NCBI GenBank assembly: GCA_025200525.1
Contig: CM045767.1
Span: 121,818,346-121,882,345 of the forward strand
DNA: 64,000 nt
DNA from: Camellia lanceoleosa
Taxonomy: Eukaryota > Streptophyta > Magnoliopsida > Ericales > Theaceae
Direction of reading: 5' to 3'
Part shown: positions 34,948 through 46,163 of the stretch, piece after piece
Numbering within the stretch: position 1 is the stretch's first letter
Layout: every line of letters starts with the position of its first letter
Position numbers and translations under genes: made by a program
Notes under the pieces: model-generated
Told to the model about the DNA's origin: nothing
The model's input: the letters and a program-made list of their open reading frames with translations, nothing else
The model's database searches: none

Positions 34948-34974
34948 CCGTGCATAGCACGGGTGATAGGCTAG

Positions 34975-37900
34975 TATCTATCCATATTATATATTAAGCA
35001 AAAGGGGATTTTTAACCCCAAGTTTTGTGGGAGCTCCAATCTCCCAATCTAAATTTCCTGATTTTTTGATTTTTTTTTTTTAAAAAAAAAACCTTATCAT
35101 TTATTGACTTCTCCCAACTCCCAAGTCTTACCCTCATAATAACATTTTAATGCATTAAGAACAAACATAAAATTTTTTTTTTTTGAAATCCAACACATAT
35201 GAATTCCTTGAAAAGTCCGAACACATATAATTATTATCCCTCATAATAACAATTTAATGAATTAAGAACAAGTATAAAAAAAAATTTCTTGAAAAGTCCA
35301 ACACATATGATTATTATCAAAATATTTAACTTTAATATAATATAAAAAAGGAAAAAAAGAAGACATTTAAATTAAAAAAGAAGAAGACATTTAAAAATCG
35401 CAATTCACATATATAGATAATTGTAAATCTATCTATACTATATATTAAGCAAAAGAGGGTTTTTAACCCCAAGGCCTGTGGGAGCTCCAATCTCCTAATC
35501 CTAATTTTCTAATTATTTGATTTTAAAAATAAAAAAAAATCCTGGCATTTATTGACTTCTTCCAACCCAACCTCAGCATTTATTGATTTTTTCCAACCCA
35601 CAATCCCTTTTGACTTCTCTCATAATTATTCCAACATCCTTTTCAATTTCTCCCATAAATTATGGTTCCACACAAAAATAAAAAATAAAAAAGATAAGAA
35701 TTTAACTATAGATCTCAAAAAGATATAACATCTAAATTTGAATTATGATTTAATAATATAATTATGTATTTTTTTATGTATATCTATCAAAATTTTAAAT
35801 CACTTAATGGGACAAATTAATCAATTTTCCAAAATTATTGATTTTTAATTTACAAAATAGATTAAAAAAAACGATTGACTGATTTATTTATTTAATAACA
35901 AAAATATTTCAGAATCTCTCTTTCCTAATCTCTTTCACAAATTTTCATAAAAAAATATTAAAATTTTCATTCATTTTCTCTTCCCCAAAAAATCAGATAG
36001 GAGCTCCAATCTCTTAATCCTAATTTTCTAATTTTTTGATTTTAAAAAAAAAAAACTCAGCATTTATTGACTTCTTCCAACCCATAATCCTTTTTGACTT
36101 CTCTCATAACTATTGCAACACCTTTTTCAATTTCTCCCATACACTATGGTTACACACAAAAATTAAAAAAAAAAGATAAGAATTTAGCTATAGATCTCAA
36201 AAAGATATAACATCTAAATTTGAATTGTGATTTAATAATATAATTATGAATTTTATTTTATGTATATCTATCAAAATTTTAAATTACTTAATGGGACAAA
36301 TTAATCAAAATTTCAAAATTATTTATTTTTAATTTACAAAATAGATTAAAAAAACTATTGATTGATTTATTTATTTAATAAAAAAAATATTTCATAATCT
36401 CTCCCTCCTAATCTCTCTCACAAATTTTCAAAAAAAAAAATATTAAAACATGCATTCATTTTCTCTTCCCAAAAAAATCAGATAATATTTTCTATTAAAG
36501 TTGTAGATATCTACCTATATTTTATATATATTATATTATAACATAACAAAAAAAAAAAAAACTAAAAAACTAAAAAAAAACTTTAAAATTTATCTAAATA
36601 AATTTTAAATCAATAAAAATCACATGTCTATCACATATCTAACTCACATCATAATTTACCTAAATAATAATAATTAAAAACAAATGGAAACCACAGATAA
36701 ATTAAATTTAAAGAAAAAAGATACCCACAACTCCATCTTAAATAAATTGAAGAAAAAAAAAAACCCAAATAGAAACCACACAAAAATAAAAATAAAAATA
36801 AAAAGATATATCTATCTATCTATCTATCTATATCTATATCTATATCTATATACTATATATTAAGCAAAAGGGGATTTTTAATCCCAAGACTTGTGGGAGC
36901 TCCAATCTCCTAATCCTAATTTTTAAAATTTTTGATTTAAAAAAAAAAAAACCTCAGCATTTAATGACTTCTCTCAACCCAACCTTAGCATTTATTGACT
37001 TCTCCCAACCCACAATCCCTTTTGACTTCTCTCATAATTATTGCAACACCCTTTTCAATTTCTCCCATACACTATGGTTACACACAAAAATTAAAAAAAG
37101 ATAAGAATTTAGCTATAGATCTCAAAAAGATATAACATCTAAATTTGAATTATGAGTTAATAATATAATTATGTATATCTATCAAACTTTTAAATCACGT
37201 AATGAGACAAATTAATCAATTTTCTAAAATTATTGATTTTTAATTTACAAAATAGATTAAAAAAACCATTGACTGATTTATTTATTTAATCACAAAAATA
37301 TTTCATAATCTCTCCCTCCTAATCTCTCTCACAAATTTTCAAAAAAAAATATTAAAACTTGCATTCATTTTCTCTCCTCCAAAAAATCAGATAATATTTT
37401 TTATTAAAGTTATAGATATCTACCTATATTTTATATATTATATTATAACATAACAAAAAAAAAAAACTAAAAAACTAAAAAAAAAAATCTTTAAAGTTTA
37501 TCTAAATAAACTTTAAATAAATAAAACTCACATGTCTATTACATATCTAACTCACATCATAATTTACCTAAATAATAATAATTAAAAACAAATGAAAACC
37601 ACAGATAAATTAAATTAAAAAAAAAATCTACAATTCCATCTTAAATAAATTGAAAAAAAAATACAATTTTCCAAAATTATTGATTTTTATTTTACAAAAT
37701 AGATTAAAAAAACTATTAACTGATTTATTTATTTTCACAAAAATATTTCATAATCTCTCCCTCCTAATCTCACTCACAAATTTTCAAAAAAAAATATAAA
37801 AACTTGCATGCCTTTTTTCTTCCCTAAAAAATCAGATAATATTTTTTTATTAAAGTTGTAGATATCTACCTATATTTTATATAGTATATTATAACATAAC

Positions 37901-38824
37901 AAAAAAAACTAAAAAACTAAAAAAAAATCTTTAAAGTTTATCTAAATAAATTTTAAATAAATAAAACTCACATGTCTATCACATATCTAACTCATATCAT
38001 AATTTACCTAAATAATAATTATTAAAAACACATGGAAACCACAGATAAATTAAATTTAAAAAAAAAAGATACCCACGACTCCATCTTAAATAAATTGAAA
38101 AAAAAATACCCGACTAGAAACCACACAAAAATAAAAATAAAAATAAAAAGATATATCTATCTATTTATCTATCTATCTATATATATATATATATATATTA
38201 AGAAAAATGGGGTTTCTAACCCCCCAAGTCATGTGGAAGGTTCAATATCCCAATATAAATTTCCTGATTAGCATTTATTAACTTCTCCCAACCCCCAAGT
38301 ATAAATTTTTTTTTTTTGAAAAGTCCAACATATATGAATTCCTTGAAAAGTCTCAACACATACGATTATTATCCCTCATAATAATACTTTAATTCATTAA
38401 GAACAATCATAAAAAAAAAAAATTCCTTGAAAAGTCCAACACATATGAATTTCTTGAAAGTCCCACACATATGATTATCATCAAAATATTACACTTCAAT
38501 ATAATATAAAAAAAAAGAAGACATTTAAAAAAAAAAAAAAAGACATTTAAAAATCACAATTCACATATATAGAAATAATTGTGAAGTACATATGAATTCC
38601 TTGAAAAATCCAACACATGATTATTATCCCTCATAATAACATTTTAATGCATTAAGAACAAGCATGAAAAAAATTCCTTGAAAAATCCATCACATATAAA
38701 TTCCTTGAAAAGTCCAACACATATGATTAGTATCAAAATATTAAATTTTAATATAGTATAAAAAAATAAAAAAAAAGATAAAATGATGAAACACAACTCG
38801 TGCATAGCACGGGTGATATGTTAG
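34975..38824 (+). mobile_element. Nested Helitron-like cluster
   Basis: Starts of the TATATATTAAGCAAAAGGGG type occur near 34987, 35443, 36855 and (variant) 38190. Only one 3' hairpin end is present, CGTGCATAGCACGGGTGATATGTTAG (about 38799-38824), so copies are nested or truncated. Long AT-rich blocks recur two or three times: for example GATATAACATCTAAATTTGAA at 35720, 36206 and 37130, and ACTCACATGTCTATCACATATC-type blocks at 36620, 37520 and 37970. No protein is encoded. Confidence 0.6.
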
Positions 38825-39214
38825 TTATATATTAAGCAAAATGGGGTTTTTAACCCCCCCAAGACCTATGGAAGCTTTAAATTTTTTATTTAAAAAAAAA
38901 ATTCAGCATTTATTGATTTAGTTAAAATCCCTTGATTAGCATTTATTAACTTTTTTCAATCCACATATCTTTCCACATGCCTGCAATTATTGATTTGGTC
39001 AAAATCCCCTGATTAGCATTTAAAATCCCCTTATACAAATAATTATAGATACAATTCGTGTATAGTTACTGCAGTAGCCTTTTCAACTTCCCCCATATAC
39101 TATAGTTAGTGATAAGAAAAAAATCTTTAAAAACATAATTTATATATTAAGAAAAATCTAAAACAAATATAAATATCTATAATTATCCCGTGCATAGCAC
39201 GGGTGATAGGCTAG
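38825..39214 (+). mobile_element. Helitron-like copy
   Basis: About 390 bp, from TATATATTAAGCAAAATGGGG to hairpin CCCGTGCATAGCACGGG plus TGATAGGCTAG (ends 39214). It sits directly between the ends of neighbouring copies. Confidence 0.7.
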
Positions 39215-39631
39215 TAAATATATTAAGGAAAAGGGGGTTTCTAAACCCCAAGCCTTGTGGGAGCTCCAATATCTCAATCTTAATTTTTTAAATTTTTTAT
39301 TTAAAAAAAAAAAACTCAGCATTCATTGATTTGGTCAAAATCCCCTGATCAACATTTATTAACTTTTTCCAATCCACATGCCTACATTTATTGATTTGGT
39401 CAAAATCCTTGGTTAGCATTTAAAATCCCTTTATACAAATAATTATAGATACAGCCCATGAATAGTTATTGCAGTAACTTTTTTAATTTCTCCTGTACAC
39501 TTTGGTTAGTGATAAGATTGTTAAATTATTTTTATAAAAAATCTTTAAAAACATAATTTATATATTAAAAAAAATTAAAACAAATATAAATATCTATAAT
39601 TATCCGGTGCATAGCACGGGTGATAGGCTAG
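39215..39631 (+). mobile_element. Helitron-like copy
   Basis: About 417 bp, from TATATTAAGGAAAAGGGGG to CCGGTGCATAGCACGGG plus TGATAGGCTAG (ends 39631). One base of the hairpin is changed (CCGG for CCCG). Confidence 0.7.
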
Positions 39632-39699
39632 TATATATATAAAATGTTCTTAAAATTCTCCAAAACTCCAGTACTATCTATCTATACTATGCTTACTAT

Positions 39700-40249
39700 A
39701 TTATCTATCTATACTATATATTAAGCAAAAGATGATTTTTAACCCAAAACCTTGTGGGAGTTCCAATCTCCCAATCTAAATTTCTTATTTCTTGATTTAA
39801 AAAAAACAAAAAAATCTTAGCATTTATTAACTTCTTCCAACCCCCAAGTTTTACCCTCATAATAACACTTTAATGTATTAAGAACAAGCATAAAAAAAAA
39901 TTCTTTGAAATCCAACACATATGAATTTCTTGAAAAGTCCCAACACATATGATTATTATCTCTCATAATAACATTTTAATGCATTAAGAACAAGCATAAA
40001 ATTCAACACATATAATTATTATCAAAATATTAAACTTTAATATAATATTATAAAAAAAAAAACATTTAATTCCTTGAAAAGTCTAACACATATGATTATT
40101 ATAAAAATAATAAACTTTAATATAATATAAAAAAGAAAAAAAAGAAGACATTTAAAAAAAAAGAAGAAAAAGAAGACATTTAAAAATCACAATTCACATA
40201 CATAGATAATTGTAAACATAATCCGTGCATAGCACGGGTGATATACTAG
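39700..40249 (+). mobile_element. Helitron-like copy, longer variant
   Basis: Starts TCTATACTATATATTAAGC and ends ATCCGTGCATAGCACGGG plus TGATATACTAG (40246-40249). The interior has repeated AAAAGTCCAACACATATGA-type blocks, shared with 35165-35330 and 42230-42350. Confidence 0.7.
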
Positions 40250-41608
40250 TATTATATAGGAAAAATGGAGTTTTTAACCCACAAGTTTTGTGGGAGTTCC
40301 AATATACTAATTCTAATTTTTTAATTTTTTGATTTTAAAAAATAAATAACCTTAGTATTTATTTACTTCTCCCAATCCCAAACATTTTTGACTTCTCTCA
40401 TAGTTACTGTAACACCTCTTTCAACTTCTCCCATACACTATGGTTAATGATGGGATTATTAAATTATTTTTATAAAAAATCTATAAAAAAAAATTGTATA
40501 TTAAAAAAATATCTAAAACAAATATAAATATCTATATCTATCTATATCTATATATATATATATATATATATCTATATATTAAGGAAAAGGGTCTTTTAAA
40601 ACCCAAGCCTTGTGGAAGCTCCAACATGTCAATCCTCATTTCCTGATTTTTTAATATTTTTTAAAAAAAAAATTGACTTGGTGATTGGTGATTGGTTCAA
40701 AGATTGTAATAATTAAACTATTGATTACAATAAACACTTAATTTATAATAATTACACTTATTAAATGAATAACGCAATAAATGAAATTCTAATTTCTTTA
40801 CTTTTTGCATCCCCAAGTCTTTTAAAACCCAAGCCTTGTGGAAGCTCCAACATGTCAATCCTAATTTCCTGATTTTTTAATATTTTTTTAAAAAAAAATT
40901 GACTTGGTGATTGGTGATTGGTTCAAAGATTGTAATAATTACACTATTGATTACAATAAATACTTAATTTATAATAATTACACTTATTAAATGAATAACG
41001 CAATAAATGAAATTCTAATTTCTTTACTTTTTGCATCCCCAAGAGACCCATGTAATTATTGTGTAAATGCCTCTTAAATAAATAAATAAATACTTATTAA
41101 ATTCTTTCAAACTCCTCGGTCAAACCCCATGTATTTAATTTATATATTATGTAATTATTGTGTAAATGGCTCTTAAATAAATAAATAAACACTTATTAAA
41201 TTCTTTCAAACTCCTCGGTCAAACCCCATGTATTTAATTTATATATTAAAAAATCCTAATTTCCTGATTTTTTAATTTTTTTTAAAAAAAAAATATACTT
41301 AGTGATTGGTAATTGGTTCAAAGATTGTAATAATTACACTATTGATTACAATAAACACTTAATTTATAATAATTACACTTATTAAATGAATAACGCAATA
41401 AATGAAATCTTAATTTTCTTACTTTTTGCATCCCTAAGAGACCCATGTAATTATTGTGTAAATGCCTCTTAAATAAATAAATAAACACTTATTAAATTCT
41501 TTCAAACTCCTCGGTCAAACCCCATGTATTTAATTTATATATTAAAAAAAATAAAAACAAATATAAATATCTATAATTATCCCGTGCATAGCACGGGTGA
41601 TAGGCTAG
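40250..41608 (+). mobile_element. Helitron-like copies with internal tandem duplications
   Basis: Begins ATTATATAGGAAAAATGGAG. A second start (TATATTAAGGAAAAGGG) is near 40576. The 3' end CCCGTGCATAGCACGGG plus TGATAGGCTAG closes at 41608. Internal tandem duplications are listed separately. Confidence 0.6.
40591..41545 (+). repeat. Nested tandem duplications (226-bp and 99-bp units)
   Basis: 40591-40816 and 40817-41042 are near-identical 226-bp units starting GTCTTTTAAAACCCAAGCC. A ~99-bp unit containing TGTAATTATTGTGTAAATG starts at 41051 and 41150. A copy of both together follows at about 41247-41545. Confidence 0.85.
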
Positions 41609-42035
41609 TATATATTAAGGAAAAGGGAGTTTCTAACCCCCAAACCTTGTGGGAGCTCCAATCTCCCAATCTTAATTTTCTAAATTATTTATTAAGAAAA
41701 AAAACCTCAGCATTTTTTGATTTGGTCAAAATCTCCTGATCAGCATTTATTAACTTTTTCCAATCCACATGTCTTTCCACATGCCTGCATTTATTGATTT
41801 GATTAAAATCCCTGATCAGCATTTAAAATCTCTCCATACAAATAATTATAGATACAGCCCGTGCATAGTTACTGCAATTGCCTTTTTAATTTCTCCTATA
41901 CACTATGGTTAGTGATAAGAATGTTAAATTATTTTTATAAAAAATCTTAAAAAACATAATTTATATATTAAAAAAAATTTAAAACAAATATAAGTATCTA
42001 TAATTATCCCGTGCATAGCACGGGTGATAGGCTAA
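41609..42035 (+). mobile_element. Helitron-like copy
   Basis: About 427 bp, from TATATTAAGGAAAAGGGAG to CCCGTGCATAGCACGGG plus TGATAGGCTAA (ends 42035). The next copy begins TCTATACTATATATTAAGC at the following base, so two copies are joined end to end. Confidence 0.75.
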
Positions 42036-42595
42036 TCTATACTATATATTAAGCAAAAGGGAGTTTTTAACCTCAAGCCTTGTGGGAGTTCCAATCTCCC
42101 AATCTAAATTTCATGATTTAAAAAAAAATAAAATCTTAGCATTTATTAACATCTCCCAGCTCCCAAGTCTTACCCTCATAATAACACTTTAATGCATTAA
42201 GAACAAGTATAAAAAAAATTCTTTGAAATCCAACACATATGAATTCCTTGAAAAGTCCCAACACATATGATTATTATCCCTCATAATAACACTTTAATGC
42301 ATTAAGAACAAACATAAAAAAAATTTCTTGAAAAGTCCAACACATATAATTATTATCAAAATATTAAAATTTAATATAATATAAAAAAGGAAAAAAAAAA
42401 GAAATTTTTAAAAAATAAAACATTTAAAAATCACATTTCATATATATAGATAATTGTAAATACAATAAAATATGAGGGCATTCATGTCTACACGTTTTGT
42501 TTTTCATAAGATTTCCTCCATTATAATAAGATAGCACTTTATTTCTCTCATCTTATAATCTATATATATATATATATATTATATTATATATTATA
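42036..42595 (+). mobile_element. Helitron-like 5' part without recognised 3' end
   Basis: Begins TCTATACTATATATTAAGCA. The body resembles 39700-40249 up to about 42450, then becomes unrelated AT-rich sequence ending in (AT)n. The hairpin is missing, so the copy is truncated. Confidence 0.5.
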
Positions 42596-43040
42596 TATAC
42601 TATACTATATATTAAGCAAAATGGGGTTTTTAACCCCTAAGGCCTGTGAGAGCTTCAATATGCCAATATGAATTTTCTATATTTTTTATTTTTTATTTAA
42701 AAAAAAATCTTAGCATTTATTGATTTGGTAAAAATCTCATAATCAGCATTTATTAAATTTTTTCAATCCACATATCCTTCTACATGCCTGCATTTATTGA
42801 TTTGGTCAAAATCCCCTAATCAGCATTTAAAATCCCATCATACAAATAATTATAGATACAATCGATGTATAGTTATTTCAGTATCATTTTCAACTTCTCT
42901 CATACACTATGGTTAATGATAAGATTGTTAAATTATTTTTATAAAAAATCTTCAAAAACATAATTCATATATTAAAAAAAATCTAAAACAAATATAAAAT
43001 ATCTATAATTATCCCGTGCATAGCACGGGTGATAGGCTAG
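42596..43040 (+). mobile_element. Helitron-like copy
   Basis: About 445 bp, ACTATACTATATATTAAGC to CCCGTGCATAGCACGGG plus TGATAGGCTAG (43037-43040). The next copy starts TCTATATACTATATATTAAG at 43041, again a direct end-to-end join. Confidence 0.75.
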
Positions 43041-43572
43041 TCTATATACTATATATTAAGCAAAAGGGGGTTTTTAACCCCAAGTCTTGTGGGAGCACAA
43101 TCTCCCAATCTAAATTTCTTGATTTTTTGATTTTAAAAAAAAAAAACCTTAGCATTTATTAACTTCTCCTAACTCCCAAGTCTTACCCTCATAATAACAC
43201 TTTAATGCATTAAGAACAAGCATAAAAAAAATTCTTTGAATTCCTTAAAAAATCCCAACACATATGATTATTATCCCTCATAATAACACTTTAATGCATT
43301 AAGAATAAGCATAAAAAAAATTTCTTGAAAAGTCTAACACATATAATTATTATCAAAATATTAAACTTTAATATAATATAATAAAACAAAAGACATTTAA
43401 TTCCTTGAAAAGTCTAACACATATGATTATTATCAAAATATTAAACTTTAATATAATATAAAAAGGAAAAAAAGAAGGCATTAAAAAAAAAAAAAAAGAC
43501 ATTTACAAATTACAATTTTCATATACAGATAATTGTAAACACAATCTGTGCATAGCACGGGTGATATGCTAG
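43041..43572 (+). mobile_element. Helitron-like copy, longer variant
   Basis: Starts TCTATATACTATATATTAAG and ends CTGTGCATAGCACGGG plus TGATATGCTAG (43569-43572). The body shares the AAAAGTCTAACACATATGA blocks with 39700-40249. Confidence 0.7.
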
Positions 43573-44421
43573 TATTATATAAAGAAAAAGGGAGTTTCTA
43601 ACCCACAAGTCTTGTGAGAGTTCTAATATTCCAATCTTGATTTTCTAATTTTTTGATTTAAAAAAAAAAAATCTCAGCATTTATTGGCTTCTCCCAATCC
43701 ACAAGCCTTTTTGACTTCTTTCATAGTTACTGCAACACCATTTTTAACTTCTCCCATACACTATGGTTAGTGATGAGATTGTTAAATTATTTTTATAAAA
43801 AATCTAAAAAAAATAATTTGTATATTAAAAAAATATCTAAAACAAATATAAATATCTATATCTATATATTATACATGGAAAATGGGATTTCTAATGAGAA
43901 ACCTCCTAAGAGCTTCAAAATCTCATTATAAAATTATTGATTTTTTAATTTGTAAAATAGATTAAAAAAATTTATTGGCTGATTTATTTATTTAATTATT
44001 TTAGAAATAATAATTATCCCTTAATTTATGGATTTCAAATGGGAAGATAACAAAAATATTTCATAATCTCTCTCACCAATTTTCAAAAAAAAATAATAAT
44101 TAAAACTTGCATTCACTTTCTCTTCTTCAAAAACTCAAATAATATTTTTCATGAAAGTTGCAGATATCTATCTATATCTTATATATTATATTATAATATT
44201 ACAAACAAAAATAAAAAATCAGATATACAAACAAATTAAATTAATAAATTTGATTTTTATTTATTCTGTTAAAATATTTCTTTTACTTCTCAATATCTAA
44301 TTTTAAATTTTAAAAATTTATAAAGTCTGTCAAAACAAATTTAATTTGAAAATATTTCCCACTATCATACTTTAAATCAATAAAACTCACATATCTATCA
44401 CATATTTAACTCGCATCATAA
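43573..44421 (+). mobile_element. Helitron-related AT-rich repeat, left part
   Basis: Contains a truncated Helitron-like start (43575-43870). From 43871 it is a second repeat type beginning TATACATGGAAAATGGGATT, similar to 58540-59637. It is interrupted at 44427 by the Tat-like element and resumes at 50710, the CTTAC duplication marking the break. Confidence 0.55.
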
Positions 44422-44639
44422 CTTACTGTAGACGTCCCCGAACGTCCCGGAAGGGAAATCCCGTTTTGTTCGTTTGGGCTCACTACAGTTCAGGACTCAA
44501 AGTCACGGTCCTGTATCTAATCTTGCAGAGTGCAATGCAAGACCTATGAATCATCAAAGAGTCCAAATCTGGCAAATCGTTTTGGAAAACAGATTTTTTG
44601 AAAGAAGTGTCAAACATGGACTGCTTTGCCAGATATAGA

Positions 44640-45457
44640 GTTGGGTTCTGGCGGGTTGTTTCAAGCTCTTGCATAGTCATTTCAACTTGAGTGTTATAAG
44701 AATACTGATCGACAAAGGCCTCAGCCAACTCTTCCCAGTTCTGCTTCACTGTATTCTCCAACTTGGCATACCAAGCGGCTGCTACACCAGACAGGGTTCT
44801 TCCATACAGAGAGAGTTTCTGTAGCTTAGTCAGACCCATTGGCTTCAGAACATCCAAAAAGAGCCGGATATGTACCATAGGATCTCCAGACCCGTTGAAA
44901 CGGTCAATATGTGGCATTTTGAATCTGTCTGGGAGCCGTACGGCAGACTCGGTGTACCCATCCTCAATGTCGGGAATGGAGTTAAGGCCCTGTGCCTTTT
45001 TGAATTGCTTCTCAAGGTTCGCAATTTTCACCGCGGTCGAGTCGAGGTCATTACTATCAAGGAGATAAAGCCTCTTATTAGGCTGCACCAGGGGTCTGAC
45101 AACTCAGGCTTGAGCCAACCCTTCTTGGGGATCTGGACCCTGCAAATTTTCAGCTGGCGAAAGTGGGTCAAAGTTCGGCTGGGGCCCCGAAGCTAGATGC
45201 GAGGCAGATACCCTAGATGGGCGTTGCGTTTCAGCATTAGTCTCATCCTGCACGACAGTTCCTTGATTTAACGCTGCTATCACGGCCACTAATTCTTCCG
45301 AACCCTGTGCCATCATGGGTTTATTGATGATGTGACTGGTGACTGTCGGATCAGATGAACCAATGAACCTTATCTGGCCCTTCTTTGCCTTACCACTGGT
45401 GAAGGAAAACTGGTTACCCTTGAACCGAATCTCTAACCTGACAAAGTCTATCAGCAC
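44640..45457 (-). pseudogene. gag: Partial gag of the Tat/Ogre-like element
   Basis: Encodes a retrotransposon gag region. FKMPHIDRFNGSGDPMVHIR and AAAWYAKLE...NWEELAEAFVDQYSYN are typical of the capsid domain of Tat-group gypsy elements. A TGA at 45104-45106 interrupts an otherwise continuous frame, where the upstream half is Gln/Pro-rich. Near 44640 the gag sequence runs straight into LTR sequence, so the apparent C-terminus to 44483 is translated LTR and not gag. The protein would form the particle core. This copy is truncated and non-functional. Confidence 0.8.
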
Positions 45458-46139
45458 TAGTCCAATGTACCTGGGCGATATTGGAGCCTTCTGAAGCTAT
45501 GATTCCAGGACTACCCTTGCAAAAGAGAAAACAAGCAACATTTCAGCCCAATTTCACCAGAACAGATATGAACAAAGCTGAATGAGTGTGCTCTCTACTG
45601 AATTCTGCCCAAAACTCTGCCTGTAGACTGATACCCTCAGATAAAATTGATTCCCAAATACTGATGCCCGCATGTCTGATACCCAGAATTGCAAACTGTT
45701 ACATGCATTCCTGTAGGGACACACACTAAAAGCACATAGCAAGCAAGTAAGAGCCAAAACACCCCTATGTTGGGGTAGGGTTTCCTTGTCCTATTTTGTC
45801 AGGAGCTAGGGTTTCACTACGCACGCAGTGGTTTCAAACAACCTGTAATCGGGTAAGCAACCTATCCTAGTTCGGAATGGTCACTATGGATTCCGAATAT
45901 GCACTAGGTCGAATGGTCAAAAGGGGTGCCCCGGTAAAATCGGGGTTTGTGTTCCCATCATGGCAGAGCCCGCAACCGGTTAGCCTTATGACACGCTTCT
46001 CGAAGCGAGCCTCCGGCAAACCGTTCAAGAATAGCATACAGCAAACACGGTGTCCTAGGCGCACCAATGAAATGCAATGCAAAGAAACACATAAGTGTAG
46101 TCAAAACCAGATATCATGAGTTCGAGACAAGTTCTCTAA

Positions 46140-46163
46140 ATCCCTAGCAGAGTTGCCAGAAAC
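46140..46163 (-). promoter_or_regulatory. Primer-binding-site-like sequence
   Basis: On the - strand the LTR end (GTCTACA) is followed within a few bases by TGGCAACTCTGCTAGGG. This begins TGG, as a tRNA 3' complement should, and resembles the PBS reported for Tat/Ogre elements. Which tRNA it matches was not checked. Confidence 0.6.

Larger units (their letters stand above)
20700..34974 (+). mobile_element. Helitron-like repeat split by the gypsy element and a solo LTR
   Basis: The host pieces are about 20721-20845, 32527-32815 and 34953-34974. Joined conceptually, they match other copies in the window: TATATTAAGCAAAAAGG start, GTGGGAGCTCCAATATCCC, TTATTGATTTGGTCAAA, then the 3' hairpin CCCGTG-CATAG-CACGGG followed by TGATAGGCTAG and T. 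A 3' hairpin about 10 bp before CTRR is the Helitron signature. There is no RepHel coding, so it is non-autonomous, about 430 bp. The left boundary is blurred by an (AT)n run at 20704-20730. Confidence 0.7.

Noticed and set aside
36820..36855. CTAT/TATC microsatellite considered as a tandem regulatory array
   Set aside because: Simple repeat at a Helitron-like boundary, as also at 38155-38200 and 40530-40575; no further structure.
34970..43572. Regularly repeated hairpins considered as a CRISPR-like array
   Set aside because: The repeats are ends of 400-550-bp elements with CTAG termini in plant DNA; spacing and context do not fit CRISPR.
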